Positions 14,973 to 24,171 of a stretch of 64,000 nucleotides of DNA are shown here, piece by piece. Both the position numbers and the translations under genes were made by a program. The DNA comes from Planctomycetota bacterium (GTDB lineage: Bacteria > Planctomycetota > PUPC01 > DSUN01), in NCBI GenBank assembly GCA_035384565.1, contig DAOOIT010000025.1, positions 15,894-79,893 on the forward strand, in the 5' to 3' direction. Position 1 is the stretch's first letter; every line of letters begins with the position of its first letter. The notes under the pieces are model-generated. The model was not told the DNA's origin, made no database searches, and saw only the letters and a program-made list of their open reading frames with translations.

Positions 14973-16682
14973 ATGCAGAACAGAACGCTGGCTTTCCCGT
15001 CCGCTCTGCTCCTCATCGCAGCAGCCGCCTTCGCGGCCGAGGAACGCCCCAAGACGTGGATCGAGCACGTCCGCTTCCACACCCTGAGCACCCTGCGGAG
15101 CCTGGGCCGGGAGCTCGACGCGGCCGTCGTCGCCGTGCGCAGCAACGCCACCGGGCTCAAGAACGACGTGACGCAGGGGCTGGCCAGCGTCACGACCGAG
15201 GGCCGCCGCGGCCTCGAGCACGCCAGCCGCGCCGTCTCGGCCACCACCGCGCGCGCCTTCCGCGACACCCACGACACCTTTCTGAGCGCCGGCCGCACGC
15301 TCGTGCCCGGCGTGGCCAGCCAGCCCAAGGCGAAGACCCCGGTCGCAACCGACCGCCTGGTTGACTCCCCCATGCTCGCTCCCCACTTCCTTCGCGGCAA
15401 CGACATCATCCTCGCCTGGCACCTCGACACGGGCGACCACCCCTTCCGCCGCAGCGCCGTCCTCAGCGACCGCCTGATCCTTGAGACCGAGGGCCTCGAC
15501 CTCTTCTCGTTCGAGCCCAGGACCGGCGTCCTCCACTGGCTCTACAGCCTGCCCGGCCCCAGCAACGGCGCCTACGACAGCGACGAGGACGCGATCTTCC
15601 TCATCGCGAAGGATATCTACTACGAGATCGACCGGATGGTGGGCCGGCCGCGTCGCCGCTTCGCCCTCACGTTCCCCGCCTCCAATCCCCCGTCCGTGCA
15701 TGGCAACGAGGTGATCATCAACTCCTGGGAGCGCCGCGTCATCGCCCTGAACCGCGAGACGCGGGTCCGCGAATGGGCCTTCGTGCCCGACGACAACGTC
15801 GTCGCCGCCGTCAAGGCCCAGAACGAGCTGGTCTACGTGCCCGACCTCGCCGGCAACCTCTTCGCCTACTCCACCAATGGGCGGCAGGCCCGTTGGACCT
15901 ACAAGGCGCACGACGCCTTCCGCGTCACCCCCGTCCTCGGCCTCACCAACATGATCCTCCCGGCCGACGACTTCTTCGTCCACTGCGTCAACCGCTTCAG
16001 CGGCCTCGCCCACTGGAAGTACCCCGTCCAGGGCCTGGTCACCCAGCCCGTCTGGCTGGAGGAACGCGCCGTCTACTTCGCCGCCGACGGCGACGCCTTC
16101 TACGCGGTGGAGCCCAAGGAAGGCAAGCTGATCTGGCGCGTGCCCAAGGGCGGCTGGCCCGTCGCCGTCGGGCAGGAGAACCTCTATATCCAGGGCGCCG
16201 GCAAGGAGATCTGGTGCATCGACCGCAAGACGGGCGAGAAGAAGTGGGCCGTCTCCGCCGAGCCCTTCACCTACTTCGTCCGAAACACCGTGAGCGACCA
16301 CATCTTCCTCGGCACCGATGACGGCCAGATCTACGCCTTCTATCTCCGGGGCGACCACCTCGAGAAGAAGGCCCCGCCCGCGCTCGAGAAGGGCAAAGAG
16401 CACGAGGCCCCCGGCGGCGTCGAGCCGCACGAGCCGGGCGCCAAGGAAGACACCGAACACGCCGCGCCCAAGCCCAAGACGCCGGCGCCGAAGCGCCTCG
16501 GGCCGCCCGCCAAGAAGGCCGAGCCGCCGGCCGCCGAGGAACCCAAGGCGGAACCGAAGGCCGAGGAAGAGCCGCCCGCGGCCAAGGAGGCGCCCCGCGC
16601 GAAAGCCAACACGCCCGCGGGCGAGAAGACCCCCGCCGAGCTCGAAGAAGAAGAGGAGGCCGCGAAGAAGAAGAAAGAGTAG
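14973..16682 (+). CDS. Secreted PQQ-like beta-propeller protein with charged tail
   Basis: 569 residues. Signal peptide (LAFPSALLLIAAAAFAAEE), a helical segment (residues 25-110), then repeated propeller blades of the PQQ/BamB type: GRLIWRV-like strands such as EGKLIWRVPKGGW, NGRQARWTYKAHDAF, TGEKKWAVSAEPFTYF and TDDGQIYAFYLRG. The last 120 residues are a low-complexity Lys/Glu/Pro/Ala tail ending in a poly-Lys-Glu run. No PQQ or catalytic residues can be assigned; such propellers often act as assembly scaffolds. It lies 19 bp after glyA and is probably read from the same message. Confidence 0.8.
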   Translation: MQNRTLAFPSALLLIAAAAFAAEERPKTWIEHVRFHTLSTLRSLGRELDAAVVAVRSNATGLKNDVTQGLASVTTEGRRGLEHASRAVSATTARAFRDTHDTFLSAGRTLVPGVASQPKAKTPVATDRLVDSPMLAPHFLRGNDIILAWHLDTGDHPFRRSAVLSDRLILETEGLDLFSFEPRTGVLHWLYSLPGPSNGAYDSDEDAIFLIAKDIYYEIDRMVGRPRRRFALTFPASNPPSVHGNEVIINSWERRVIALNRETRVREWAFVPDDNVVAAVKAQNELVYVPDLAGNLFAYSTNGRQARWTYKAHDAFRVTPVLGLTNMILPADDFFVHCVNRFSGLAHWKYPVQGLVTQPVWLEERAVYFAADGDAFYAVEPKEGKLIWRVPKGGWPVAVGQENLYIQGAGKEIWCIDRKTGEKKWAVSAEPFTYFVRNTVSDHIFLGTDDGQIYAFYLRGDHLEKKAPPALEKGKEHEAPGGVEPHEPGAKEDTEHAAPKPKTPAPKRLGPPAKKAEPPAAEEPKAEPKAEEEPPAAKEAPRAKANTPAGEKTPAELEEEEEAAKKKKE

Positions 16683-16749
16683 CGCGGCCCGGCCGCGCCC
16701 GGCGGCGAAGCAACGGCACCTCGGAAACGTCCGCGCGAGAGAGCACCCC

Positions 16750-17742
16750 GTGATCATTCGCACCCAAGCCCACGCACGCGCGGCGCTCCTCGGCAACCCG
16801 TCCGACGGCTACTACGGCAAGACCATCGCCTTCATCATCCGCAACTTCACCGCCGAGGTCACCCTCTGGGAGAGCCCCGAGCTGGAGATCCTCGACAGCG
16901 ACGAGGACCGCTCGCGCTTCCGCAGCCTCGACGACCTGGTGCACCAGACCCGCCTCTACGGCTACTACGGCGGCGTGCGGCTCATCAAGGCCGCCATCAA
17001 GAAGTTCGCCGAGCACTTCGCCGCCCGCAACATCGTGCTCCCGCACCGCAACTTCACCCTGCGCTATCACAGCACCATCCCGCGCCTCGTCGGCCTGGGC
17101 GGCTCCAGCGCCATCGTGGTCGCCGTGATGCGCGCCCTGATGCGCTTCTACGACCTCGAGATCCCCAAGACCATTCTCCCCACGCTCGCCCTGCACGCCG
17201 AGACCGAGGAGCTCAAGATCCCCGCCGGCCTCCAGGACCGCGTGATCCAGACCTACGAGGGCGTGGTCTACATGGACTTCGCCCGCCACCTCCTCGAGAC
17301 GCAGGGCTACGGCGCCTACGAGCCCCTGCCGAAGGACTGCCTGCCCAACCTCTTTGTGGCCTACAGCGAGGAGCACGCCGAGGGCACCGAGGTGACCCAC
17401 AGCGACCTGCGCAGCCGCTTCGACCGCGGCGATCGCGTCGTCGTGGCGGCCATGAAGAAGTTCGCAAGCTTCGCGGAGCAGGGCCGCGACGCCATCGTCG
17501 CCGGCGACACTGCGCGGCTCGGCGAGCTGATGAACGCCAACTTCGACCTCCGCCGCAGCATCATGACCCTCAAGCCGGGCCAGATCGCGATGGTCGAGGC
17601 CGCGCGCAAGCTGGGCGCCCCCTGCAAGTTCGCCGGCTCGGGCGGCGCCGTCGTCGGGCTCTACTCCTCCGAGAAGCAATATGCCGCCCTCCGCGACACC
17701 TATCGCGCGCTCGGCTGCCGCATCCTCAAGCCCAAGACGTGA
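16750..17742 (+). CDS. GHMP kinase, glucuronokinase-like
   Basis: 330 residues from GTG 16750. The phosphate-binding motif PRLVGLGGSSAIVVA (near residue 115) is the GHMP kinase motif 2 and closely resembles plant glucuronokinases (PRxxGLxGSSAIV). The N-terminal AHARAALLGNPSDGYYGKTIAF is motif 1 and C-terminal FAGSGGAVVGLY is motif 3. GHMP kinases phosphorylate small sugars or mevalonate with ATP. The motif spacing suggests a C1 kinase for glucuronate or a related sugar. Its neighbours are a propeller protein and secreted glycosidase-like proteins, which agrees with sugar-acid salvage. The substrate is inferred. Confidence 0.8.
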   Translation: MIIRTQAHARAALLGNPSDGYYGKTIAFIIRNFTAEVTLWESPELEILDSDEDRSRFRSLDDLVHQTRLYGYYGGVRLIKAAIKKFAEHFAARNIVLPHRNFTLRYHSTIPRLVGLGGSSAIVVAVMRALMRFYDLEIPKTILPTLALHAETEELKIPAGLQDRVIQTYEGVVYMDFARHLLETQGYGAYEPLPKDCLPNLFVAYSEEHAEGTEVTHSDLRSRFDRGDRVVVAAMKKFASFAEQGRDAIVAGDTARLGELMNANFDLRRSIMTLKPGQIAMVEAARKLGAPCKFAGSGGAVVGLYSSEKQYAALRDTYRALGCRILKPKT

Positions 17743-17788
17743 TGCCGTGTCCCGAGGACGACGCGACCCCCTCTTTCGGGAGAGCCTC

Positions 17789-20700
17789 ATGCCCCTGGAA
17801 CACGCCCGCCGCCTGCTACCCTCCTTGGTTCTGGCCGCCTCCTGCCTGGCCGTCGCCGGGGAGGCCACGCCGCCCTTGAAGCCCGACCCGCGAGCGCCCG
17901 CCGAGTTCGCCGTCACGGACCGGGTGCTGCGCTCGGCCGCCCAGGTGCCGCCCCTGGGCGCCAACGGCTGGGGCCGCTGCGGCGCCATCGAGTGGGCCGC
18001 CAACAACTTCGTCCATAACCCCGGCAATGAGCCGATCCACTGGCAGAACCTCCACCGCGCCATCAGGGTCGGCCCCAACTGGTTCGAGATTGACGGCGGC
18101 GGGGTCTCGTGGTACGACCTGTGGGCCAGCGGCTTCCTCAGCGGCGCCGACGTGCGCATCTACCGCCTCGCGGACAAGGAGGGCAAGGGCCTGCCGCCCA
18201 AGGACGGCTACCTGGACCTGAGCCTCGCCGACCATGTGAAGTTCCTTGGCAGGGCCAAGGTCATCCCCGCCGGCAGCCCCGGGTTCCCCGATGGCGGCTG
18301 GGTCGTCTCGGCCTACGGCGACGTGTTCCCCAACGCCTGGATCCGCCACGGCAACACCTCTGTTACCGACTTCTCCGCCGTCGAAAACGGCAGAACCTAC
18401 TGGTACACCGTCGTGGCGGTGGACAAGGACAACCAGGAATCCGACGTGGCGAGCGAGGCCAGCGCCACGCCGCAGGCCGGCCTCGGCACCCCGCCCCGCA
18501 TCGTCATCGCCAACGAGGACAAAGTGCCGCTCCTCCTGCCCGGCAAGGCGTTCGACTTCGCCCCGCCCGCCGTCTTCGGCGGCCAGCCGCCCTTCGCCTG
18601 GCAGGCCGTGGATGCCCAGGGCAAGCCGGCCCCCCTGCCCGACGGCCTGAAGCTCGACCCCACGACAGGCCGCCTCACGGGCACACCAGCGGGCGTGCTG
18701 GAGAACGTGCGGCTCTGGCTCCGGGTCACCGACGCCCGGGGCCGTCACGACACGCGGGCCTACGTGCTCAACCCCAAGGGTTGGGACGAGGCCCCGGCCC
18801 CGAAGAGCAAGGCGAGGCCCCCGGCGAAGAAGGGCAACGCCGCGGAGAAGCCCGAGCCGCCCACGGACGTCAAGGCGACCGCCGGCGACGGCTTTGTGAC
18901 GATCACCTGGAAGCCCAGCCCCGCGCCCGGCGTCGTAGCCTATCGCCTCAAGCGCGCCACGGCGCCCCTCGCGAAGCAGGAGAAGCGCGTGTACCTCGCC
19001 GAGGGCGCGCCCGCGCTCGAGCCGCTCGACTACGTGGTCGTCGAGAAGAAGTTCGACCCCTTCGACATGCGGGCCGTCCACCCGCGCGTGCGGGGCATCG
19101 GCAACCCCGCACACTCGCCCGCGTGGCACTGGAACGCCGACCTCTCAAGGGTGTCGCTTTCGCTCGTGCCGCACCCGAAGCCTGTGCCGGCCGCGATGCG
19201 CGACGCAGGGGAGGCCTGCCTCCAGGTCCGGGCGCCCGAGGGCGAGCACTCGATCAGCCAGACCGTGTTCATCGGCACCGACATGGGCGGCGAGTCGGTG
19301 TGGTACGGCCAGCTCGAGCCGGGGTGCAAGTACCGCCTCGAGGTCTGGCTCCGCCAGCAGGGCCTCGCCAACGGCGGCGCCGTGGCCTTCTCCTATGGCA
19401 AGGGCTACCCCGAGATCAAACACGCCTTCGCGGTGGGCGACGAGTGGAAGCTGTTCACCTTCGACTTCGTCGGACCCGAGCGGCCGGCCAAGCTCTGGCA
19501 CTTCGGCCACACGTTCACCTTCAGCGGCCCGGGCACGCTGTGGCTGGACAACTGCCGCATCTTCCGCACCGACATCCCCGGGGCGCTCGAGAAGCCCTAC
19601 GTGCCGCATCCCGTGGTGCTCGACGAGCTGCTCGCCTCGCAGCCCGCGGCGGGACGCAAGGGCGCCCATCGCATCTGGTTCCTCGACCGCGACGCCACGA
19701 TGGCCTCGATCCTCTCGTGGCACGCCACCTCGCAAGTGCGGCCCGACTGGCGCACCGCCGTCAGCGGCACGATGGCCATGACGCTGCCCATGGCGCTCGA
19801 GTTCGACCGCTGCACCGGCCCCGACGCCGCCTCGCGCATGCGCCCCTGGCTCGTCCTCCAGCACCTCTGCCACGACGAGGCCGACTGGCTGGCCCTCGTC
19901 GAGTACCTCGCGGCGCCCTACGACCCGAAGGCCGACACCCCCGAGGCCAAGCCCTGGGCCTTCCGCCGCTTCCAGCAGCGCGGCCTCGGCACGCCCTGGA
20001 CCGATGAGTTCGCCGAGATCATCGTCGAGTTCGGCAACGAGACCTGGCACAACGGCGTCTTCGACGACTGGCTCGGCTTCCGCACCCGCAACTGGGTGCA
20101 CGCCGGCGGCCCCGAATACGGCCTCTTCTGCCGCTACCTCATCGAGAACATGAAGAAGAGCCCGCACTGGAAGCCGCAGGGCCTCGACAAGAAAATCCGC
20201 TTCTGCCTCGGCGCCAACTACGACGGGCGGATTGACAAGGACGGCCAGGTGCGCGGCTATGGCGAGGAGGCGATGCAGACCTGTCCCCACGCCGACATCC
20301 TGGGCCACGCCAACTACGTGGGGCCGAAGTGGGAGACCGGCGACAAGTCCTCCGGCGTCTTCGACGACCACGGCGTACAGGAGACCCTCCTGGGCTTCCT
20401 CACCGGCGTGCGGGCGGGCCAGGAGCGGATGCGCGACGCCCGCGAGCAGCTCGCCCGGACCCATCACCCCTACGACATCGCCGCCTACGAGGGCGGCCCC
20501 AGCGGCTACGCGCTGCCCGGCCGCGACAACGCCGCCCAGCGCGAGGCCAACGAGAACTACGGCAAGAGCCTGGCCATGGCCGTCGCCTGCGCCGATGCGT
20601 GGCTCGGCAGCTATGAGCTCGGCTGGACCGACCAGTGCTTCCTCGGCTACGGCCAGGGCAACTACTGGAACAGCCACACCTGGTTCACCAACGGCTTCCG

Positions 20701-21169
20701 CCCTTGCCCCGGCTGGCAACTGCTCGCGATGCGGAACCGCCATGCCTCGGGCGACCTGGTGGCCGTCGAGACGCGCGCCGTGCCCGCCCTCGAACGCCGC
20801 ACAGGCCGGGCAACGGCCACATATCCCCTGCTCGGCGCCTACGCGATGCGCGACGGCGGCCGCTGGAGCGTCTTCGTCGTCTCGCGCAAGCTCGACGGCG
20901 CGCACGACGGGGCGGATTTCGGCGACGGCTACACGCCCGTGACGCTGCGGCTGCCCTTCGCCAAGGCAGCGAAGATCACGGTCCACAAGCTCACCGGCGA
21001 CCCGCGGGCCAACAACCGCCAGAAGCTCAACATCGCCCCGCAGTCGCAGGAGGTGCCGGCAACCGCCCTCAAGGAAGGGGTCCTGGCGATCAACGCCGAG
21101 ACTGGCGGCGGCCAGGGCGGCATGCCGCCGGGCTCGATCTTCCTTTACGTGATCGAAGGCGCCAAGTGA
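17789..21169 (+). CDS. Large secreted glycoside hydrolase-like protein with Ig, FnIII and CBM-like modules
   Basis: 1126 residues. Start at ATG 17789 with GGGAGA upstream. A signal peptide (LPSLVLAASCLAVAGEA) comes first, followed by an N-terminal beta-rich domain with an FnIII-like strand pattern ending near 230. Then comes an Ig-like He_PIG domain (GGQPPFAWQAVDAQGK ... LTGTPAG, about 255-330), an FnIII domain (PPTDVKATAGDGFVTITWKPS, about 355-410) and a CBM4/9-like jelly roll (about 440-600). The last 500 residues look like a clan GH-A TIM barrel: VEFGNETWHNG offers an acid/base Glu after Asn, and DIAAYEGGPSGY a nucleophile Glu. I cannot assign a GH family. Likely cell-surface or periplasmic polysaccharide breakdown. 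Confidence 0.72.
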   Translation: MPLEHARRLLPSLVLAASCLAVAGEATPPLKPDPRAPAEFAVTDRVLRSAAQVPPLGANGWGRCGAIEWAANNFVHNPGNEPIHWQNLHRAIRVGPNWFEIDGGGVSWYDLWASGFLSGADVRIYRLADKEGKGLPPKDGYLDLSLADHVKFLGRAKVIPAGSPGFPDGGWVVSAYGDVFPNAWIRHGNTSVTDFSAVENGRTYWYTVVAVDKDNQESDVASEASATPQAGLGTPPRIVIANEDKVPLLLPGKAFDFAPPAVFGGQPPFAWQAVDAQGKPAPLPDGLKLDPTTGRLTGTPAGVLENVRLWLRVTDARGRHDTRAYVLNPKGWDEAPAPKSKARPPAKKGNAAEKPEPPTDVKATAGDGFVTITWKPSPAPGVVAYRLKRATAPLAKQEKRVYLAEGAPALEPLDYVVVEKKFDPFDMRAVHPRVRGIGNPAHSPAWHWNADLSRVSLSLVPHPKPVPAAMRDAGEACLQVRAPEGEHSISQTVFIGTDMGGESVWYGQLEPGCKYRLEVWLRQQGLANGGAVAFSYGKGYPEIKHAFAVGDEWKLFTFDFVGPERPAKLWHFGHTFTFSGPGTLWLDNCRIFRTDIPGALEKPYVPHPVVLDELLASQPAAGRKGAHRIWFLDRDATMASILSWHATSQVRPDWRTAVSGTMAMTLPMALEFDRCTGPDAASRMRPWLVLQHLCHDEADWLALVEYLAAPYDPKADTPEAKPWAFRRFQQRGLGTPWTDEFAEIIVEFGNETWHNGVFDDWLGFRTRNWVHAGGPEYGLFCRYLIENMKKSPHWKPQGLDKKIRFCLGANYDGRIDKDGQVRGYGEEAMQTCPHADILGHANYVGPKWETGDKSSGVFDDHGVQETLLGFLTGVRAGQERMRDAREQLARTHHPYDIAAYEGGPSGYALPGRDNAAQREANENYGKSLAMAVACADAWLGSYELGWTDQCFLGYGQGNYWNSHTWFTNGFRPCPGWQLLAMRNRHASGDLVAVETRAVPALERRTGRATATYPLLGAYAMRDGGRWSVFVVSRKLDGAHDGADFGDGYTPVTLRLPFAKAAKITVHKLTGDPRANNRQKLNIAPQSQEVPATALKEGVLAINAETGGGQGGMPPGSIFLYVIEGAK

Positions 21170-21181
21170 CCGGAGGCCGCT

Positions 21182-22219
21182 GTGACGAAGCGTGACCGGC
21201 TGTGTGCCCCCTGGGCCGTGTGTCTTTGGAGCGCCCTTGTGGCGTTCATGGCGGTTGGCGCCGAGGCGCCGAAACCGCAGGACCCCGCGGTCTGCCGCGC
21301 GGCGGCGCTCGAGGCGGAGAGAGCCGAGAAATGGGCCGCCGCGCTCGACGCCTGGGAGCGGGTGCTCGACCGCTGCATCACGACGGAGGAGCAGCGCACC
21401 GAGGCCCGCGCGCACATCAAGACCCTGCGCCCGAAGGTCCCGCGCAACACCGACCCCACGAAGGCCAACCCCTGGAGGGTGCTGGTGGTGATCTTCCGCC
21501 ACCTGAAGTTCGCCTGGAAGGACGGCGACAAGACCATCGAGGTGCACAAGACCATCAGCCCCGCCGACGAAAAGAAGATCCGCGCGAGCTTCGAGTGCTT
21601 CGCGAAGCACGTCTTCCAGTTCTCCAGCGGCAGGTTGCGCATTGACCCCGATATCGTGGTGGTGGACGAGCCGCTCACGACGCTCCACGGCAAGGGCAAG
21701 GGGCCGTTCTCGCCTGCGCCCCACCTCCTCCGCCCATTCACCGACCCGCTCGTCAAAGGCAAGCAGTACGACACCGTCTTCGCCTACGTGAAGTACGACA
21801 GGGACGAGGGGCCGAACGTGCCCGCCCCGTTCGTGGCCGCCACGTTCGCGAGCATCCAGGATGTCGGCGGCGCGGGCTTCGTCATGGTGCCCTGGCACAC
21901 CAACTACCCCTTCCGGGGCGAGACCGACGGCGAGATGGAGCTGCACGAGTGGCTCCACCAGATTGACTGGATGTTCCGCCACGTGCTGCACTACCCCGAG
22001 GAGCTGGTGCCGACGAGCGACGCGGGCCGCTTCGAGGACGAGAACCGCCCCGGCGGCGACCCCGAGTACGGCCGCAAGCGCTCCGAGACCACCTGGATCC
22101 GCTTCTACCAGCACATCATGGAGGACCACGTCACCCGGCAGATGTGGTCCGAGGCCACGATGCGCCTCGCCCTCGGCCAGGCGCCGCCGGGCGACGTGAT
22201 CGCACCGCCGAAGAAGTGA
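21182..22219 (+). CDS. Secreted HExxH-containing protein, putative zinc metallopeptidase
   Basis: 345 residues from GTG 21182 with GGAGG upstream. Signal peptide (VCLWSALVAFMAVGAEA), a short helical TPR-like stretch, then a domain holding MELHEWLHQIDWMF near residue 258, which contains the HExxH zinc motif. An upstream beta sheet (NPWRVLVVIFRHLKF, DTVFAYVKY, GFVMVPWH) fits a metzincin- or gluzincin-like catalytic core. A third zinc ligand cannot be fixed; EDENRPGG (residue 281 on) is a candidate region. It directly follows the glycosidase-like gene (12 bp) and is probably co-expressed. No database family recognised. Confidence 0.65.
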   Translation: MTKRDRLCAPWAVCLWSALVAFMAVGAEAPKPQDPAVCRAAALEAERAEKWAAALDAWERVLDRCITTEEQRTEARAHIKTLRPKVPRNTDPTKANPWRVLVVIFRHLKFAWKDGDKTIEVHKTISPADEKKIRASFECFAKHVFQFSSGRLRIDPDIVVVDEPLTTLHGKGKGPFSPAPHLLRPFTDPLVKGKQYDTVFAYVKYDRDEGPNVPAPFVAATFASIQDVGGAGFVMVPWHTNYPFRGETDGEMELHEWLHQIDWMFRHVLHYPEELVPTSDAGRFEDENRPGGDPEYGRKRSETTWIRFYQHIMEDHVTRQMWSEATMRLALGQAPPGDVIAPPKK

Positions 22220-22232
22220 ACAGGAGGACGAC

Positions 22233-23180
22233 ATGGCCGCTGTTGACACCCACGCGCTGTTCCAGCCCCTGACCGTCAAGGGCAAGACGCTCCGCAACCG
22301 CCTCGTCATGCCGCCGATGGTCGTCCTGCGAAGCCTTACGGGCGCCGACGGCGTCGAATGGTACGGCCGCCACGCGCGGGGCGGCGTGGCCCTCGTCATC
22401 GTCGAGGCCACCTCGGTCAACCGCTTCGGCACCGAGCTGACGCCCGAGACCCTCCGGCCGCTCGTGGACGCCATTCACGCGGGCGGCGCGCTCGCCGCCA
22501 TCCAGCTCTTCCCCGTCACGTTCGGCAAGCCGGTGCACCCGGCTCGCCTCAAGCGCGAGGAGATTCACGCCATCATTGCCGCCTACCGCGCCGCGGCGGG
22601 CATCTGCGCCCAGGCCGGCTTCGATGGCGTCGAGCCCCACGGCGCGCACGGCTACCTGCTCAACCTCTTCTTCAGCCCCGAACGCAACATCCGCAAGGAT
22701 GAGTTCGGCGGCTCTCTCGAGAACCGGATGCGGTTGGCCCTGGAAATCTCGCGTGCCGCGCGCGAGGGCATCGGACCCGACCGCCTGCTCCTCTACCGCC
22801 ACACGCCCGTCGGCGACGGCTACGGCATCGAGGAGAGCGTGGCTCTGGCCGAGCAGCTTGTGAAGGCGGGGGTGGACATTCTGGACATTTCGCCGTCGAG
22901 CATCGAGGCGCCGGGCGACCGGGCCGCGCCCTTCCGCCGGTTCGGCGTGCCTGTCATCACGGTGAATGGGCTGGACCGCGTGGAGCGCGCCGTCGAGGCC
23001 CTCGAGCAGGGGAGGGCGGACCTGGTGGCCGTCGGCCGCGGCCTGATCGCCGACCCCGACTGGCCGATCAAGGTCAGGGAGGGGCGCCTCGCCGAGATCG
23101 TCCGCTGCACCTACTGCGACGAGATGTGCTTCGGCAACCTGCGCAAAGGCATCCCCATCGCCTGCACCCAGTGGGCGTAG
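22233..23180 (+). CDS. NADH:flavin oxidoreductase, Old Yellow Enzyme family
   Basis: 315 residues. FMN-binding TIM barrel: LFQPLTVKGKTLRNRLVMPPM at the start, GFDGVEPHGAHGYLLNLFFSPERNIRKDEFGGSLENR near residues 128-170 (canonical GxEIHxAHGYL with Glu-Pro here), then VGRGLIADPDWP. The C-terminus has CTYCDEMCFGNLRKGIPIAC, a CxxCxxxCx11C cluster like the 4Fe-4S site of the enoate reductase / 2,4-dienoyl-CoA reductase branch, but the second Rossmann half of those enzymes is absent. It is therefore a short OYE with a probable iron-sulfur cluster. The substrate is unknown. It lies 13 bp after the metallopeptidase-like gene. Confidence 0.88.
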   Translation: MAAVDTHALFQPLTVKGKTLRNRLVMPPMVVLRSLTGADGVEWYGRHARGGVALVIVEATSVNRFGTELTPETLRPLVDAIHAGGALAAIQLFPVTFGKPVHPARLKREEIHAIIAAYRAAAGICAQAGFDGVEPHGAHGYLLNLFFSPERNIRKDEFGGSLENRMRLALEISRAAREGIGPDRLLLYRHTPVGDGYGIEESVALAEQLVKAGVDILDISPSSIEAPGDRAAPFRRFGVPVITVNGLDRVERAVEALEQGRADLVAVGRGLIADPDWPIKVREGRLAEIVRCTYCDEMCFGNLRKGIPIACTQWA

Positions 23181-23190
23181 CGGGCGGGGT

Positions 23191-24171
23191 CTACCTGGGG
23201 AGCACGTGGGGGAGCACCGCGGGCTGGGCCGGCGTGCCGACGAGGCATGCGCCGGGGGGAACCGCCGCGTGGAGGCCGACGACGGCGCAATCCACCACCG
23301 CTTCCGCCCCGACGGCCGCTCCGTCCATCACCACGGCGTCGCGGATGTGCGCGCCGTCGCCCACCGTGCATCCGCGGCCGATGCTCGCGTGCGGGCCGAG
23401 GCGGCAGCGGCCGATCGAGCTGCCTGGGCCGATCGCCACGGGGGGGTCGAGGCCCAGCTCGCCGAACAGCTCGCGCTGGGCCTCGAGATACGTCGCGGGG
23501 TCGGTGAGATTCACCCAGAAGCCCGGCAGATCGTAGGCGCGCACGTGCAGCCCCTCGTCGAGGAGCATGCGGATGGCGTCGGTGAGCTCGTACTCGCCCC
23601 GGGGCGAAAGGCCCACGCGGCGCAGGCGGTCGAAAATGAGCGGCGGGAAGACGAAGAGGCCGGCATTGATATAATGGGTCGTGGTGTCGCCCGGCTTCGG
23701 GCGCTCGACGATGCGGGTGACGCGGCCGCCCTCGACGTACACCGCGCCCCCCGAGGCCGGGTCGCGGAAGTAGCGCACGGCCAGTACTGCGTCGGGCTTC
23801 TCCTCGGCATGCAGGCGCACGATATCGGCCGCGTGCCGGCGCGAGGTCACGATGTCGCCGAACATCATCAGGAATGGCTCGCCGGCGGCGAAATCCTCGG
23901 CCAGCGCCGTGGCCTGGCCGGTGCCCTTGGGGTCGCGTTGGACGATGTAGGAGAGCCGCACCCCGCCGCAGCGCCCGCCGAGCGCGGCGCGCACCTGCTC
24001 GGCCTGGTGGCCGATGACGAGGAGCAGTTCGCGCACGCCGGCGGCCTCGAACTGCCCGATGGTGTGCACGAGTGCCGGGCGATTGGCCACGGGCAGCAGC
24101 GGCTTGGGCAACACGTCGCACAAGCCCTGCATCCGCGTGCCCTTGCCCGCCGCCAGAAGAACCGCTTTCAT
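23191..24171 (-). CDS. Sugar-1-phosphate nucleotidyltransferase with left-handed beta-helix tail
   Basis: 326 residues. The N-terminal nucleotidyltransferase domain has MKAVLLAAGKGTRM (NTP-binding loop), VLPKPLLPVANRP, QRDPKGTGQA and MMFGDIV; the acidic Asp of GD binds metal. WVNLTDPATYLEAQ is the family hinge. From about residue 240 hexapeptide-like turns (AIGPGSSIGRCRLGPHASIGRGCTVGDGAHI) form a short left-handed beta helix as in GlmU or GlgC-like proteins. The product may be a dTDP-, GDP- or UDP-sugar; sequence alone does not decide. Convergent with the OYE gene, 10 bp apart. Confidence 0.85.
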   Translation of the reverse strand: MKAVLLAAGKGTRMQGLCDVLPKPLLPVANRPALVHTIGQFEAAGVRELLLVIGHQAEQVRAALGGRCGGVRLSYIVQRDPKGTGQATALAEDFAAGEPFLMMFGDIVTSRRHAADIVRLHAEEKPDAVLAVRYFRDPASGGAVYVEGGRVTRIVERPKPGDTTTHYINAGLFVFPPLIFDRLRRVGLSPRGEYELTDAIRMLLDEGLHVRAYDLPGFWVNLTDPATYLEAQRELFGELGLDPPVAIGPGSSIGRCRLGPHASIGRGCTVGDGAHIRDAVVMDGAAVGAEAVVDCAVVGLHAAVPPGACLVGTPAQPAVLPHVLPR

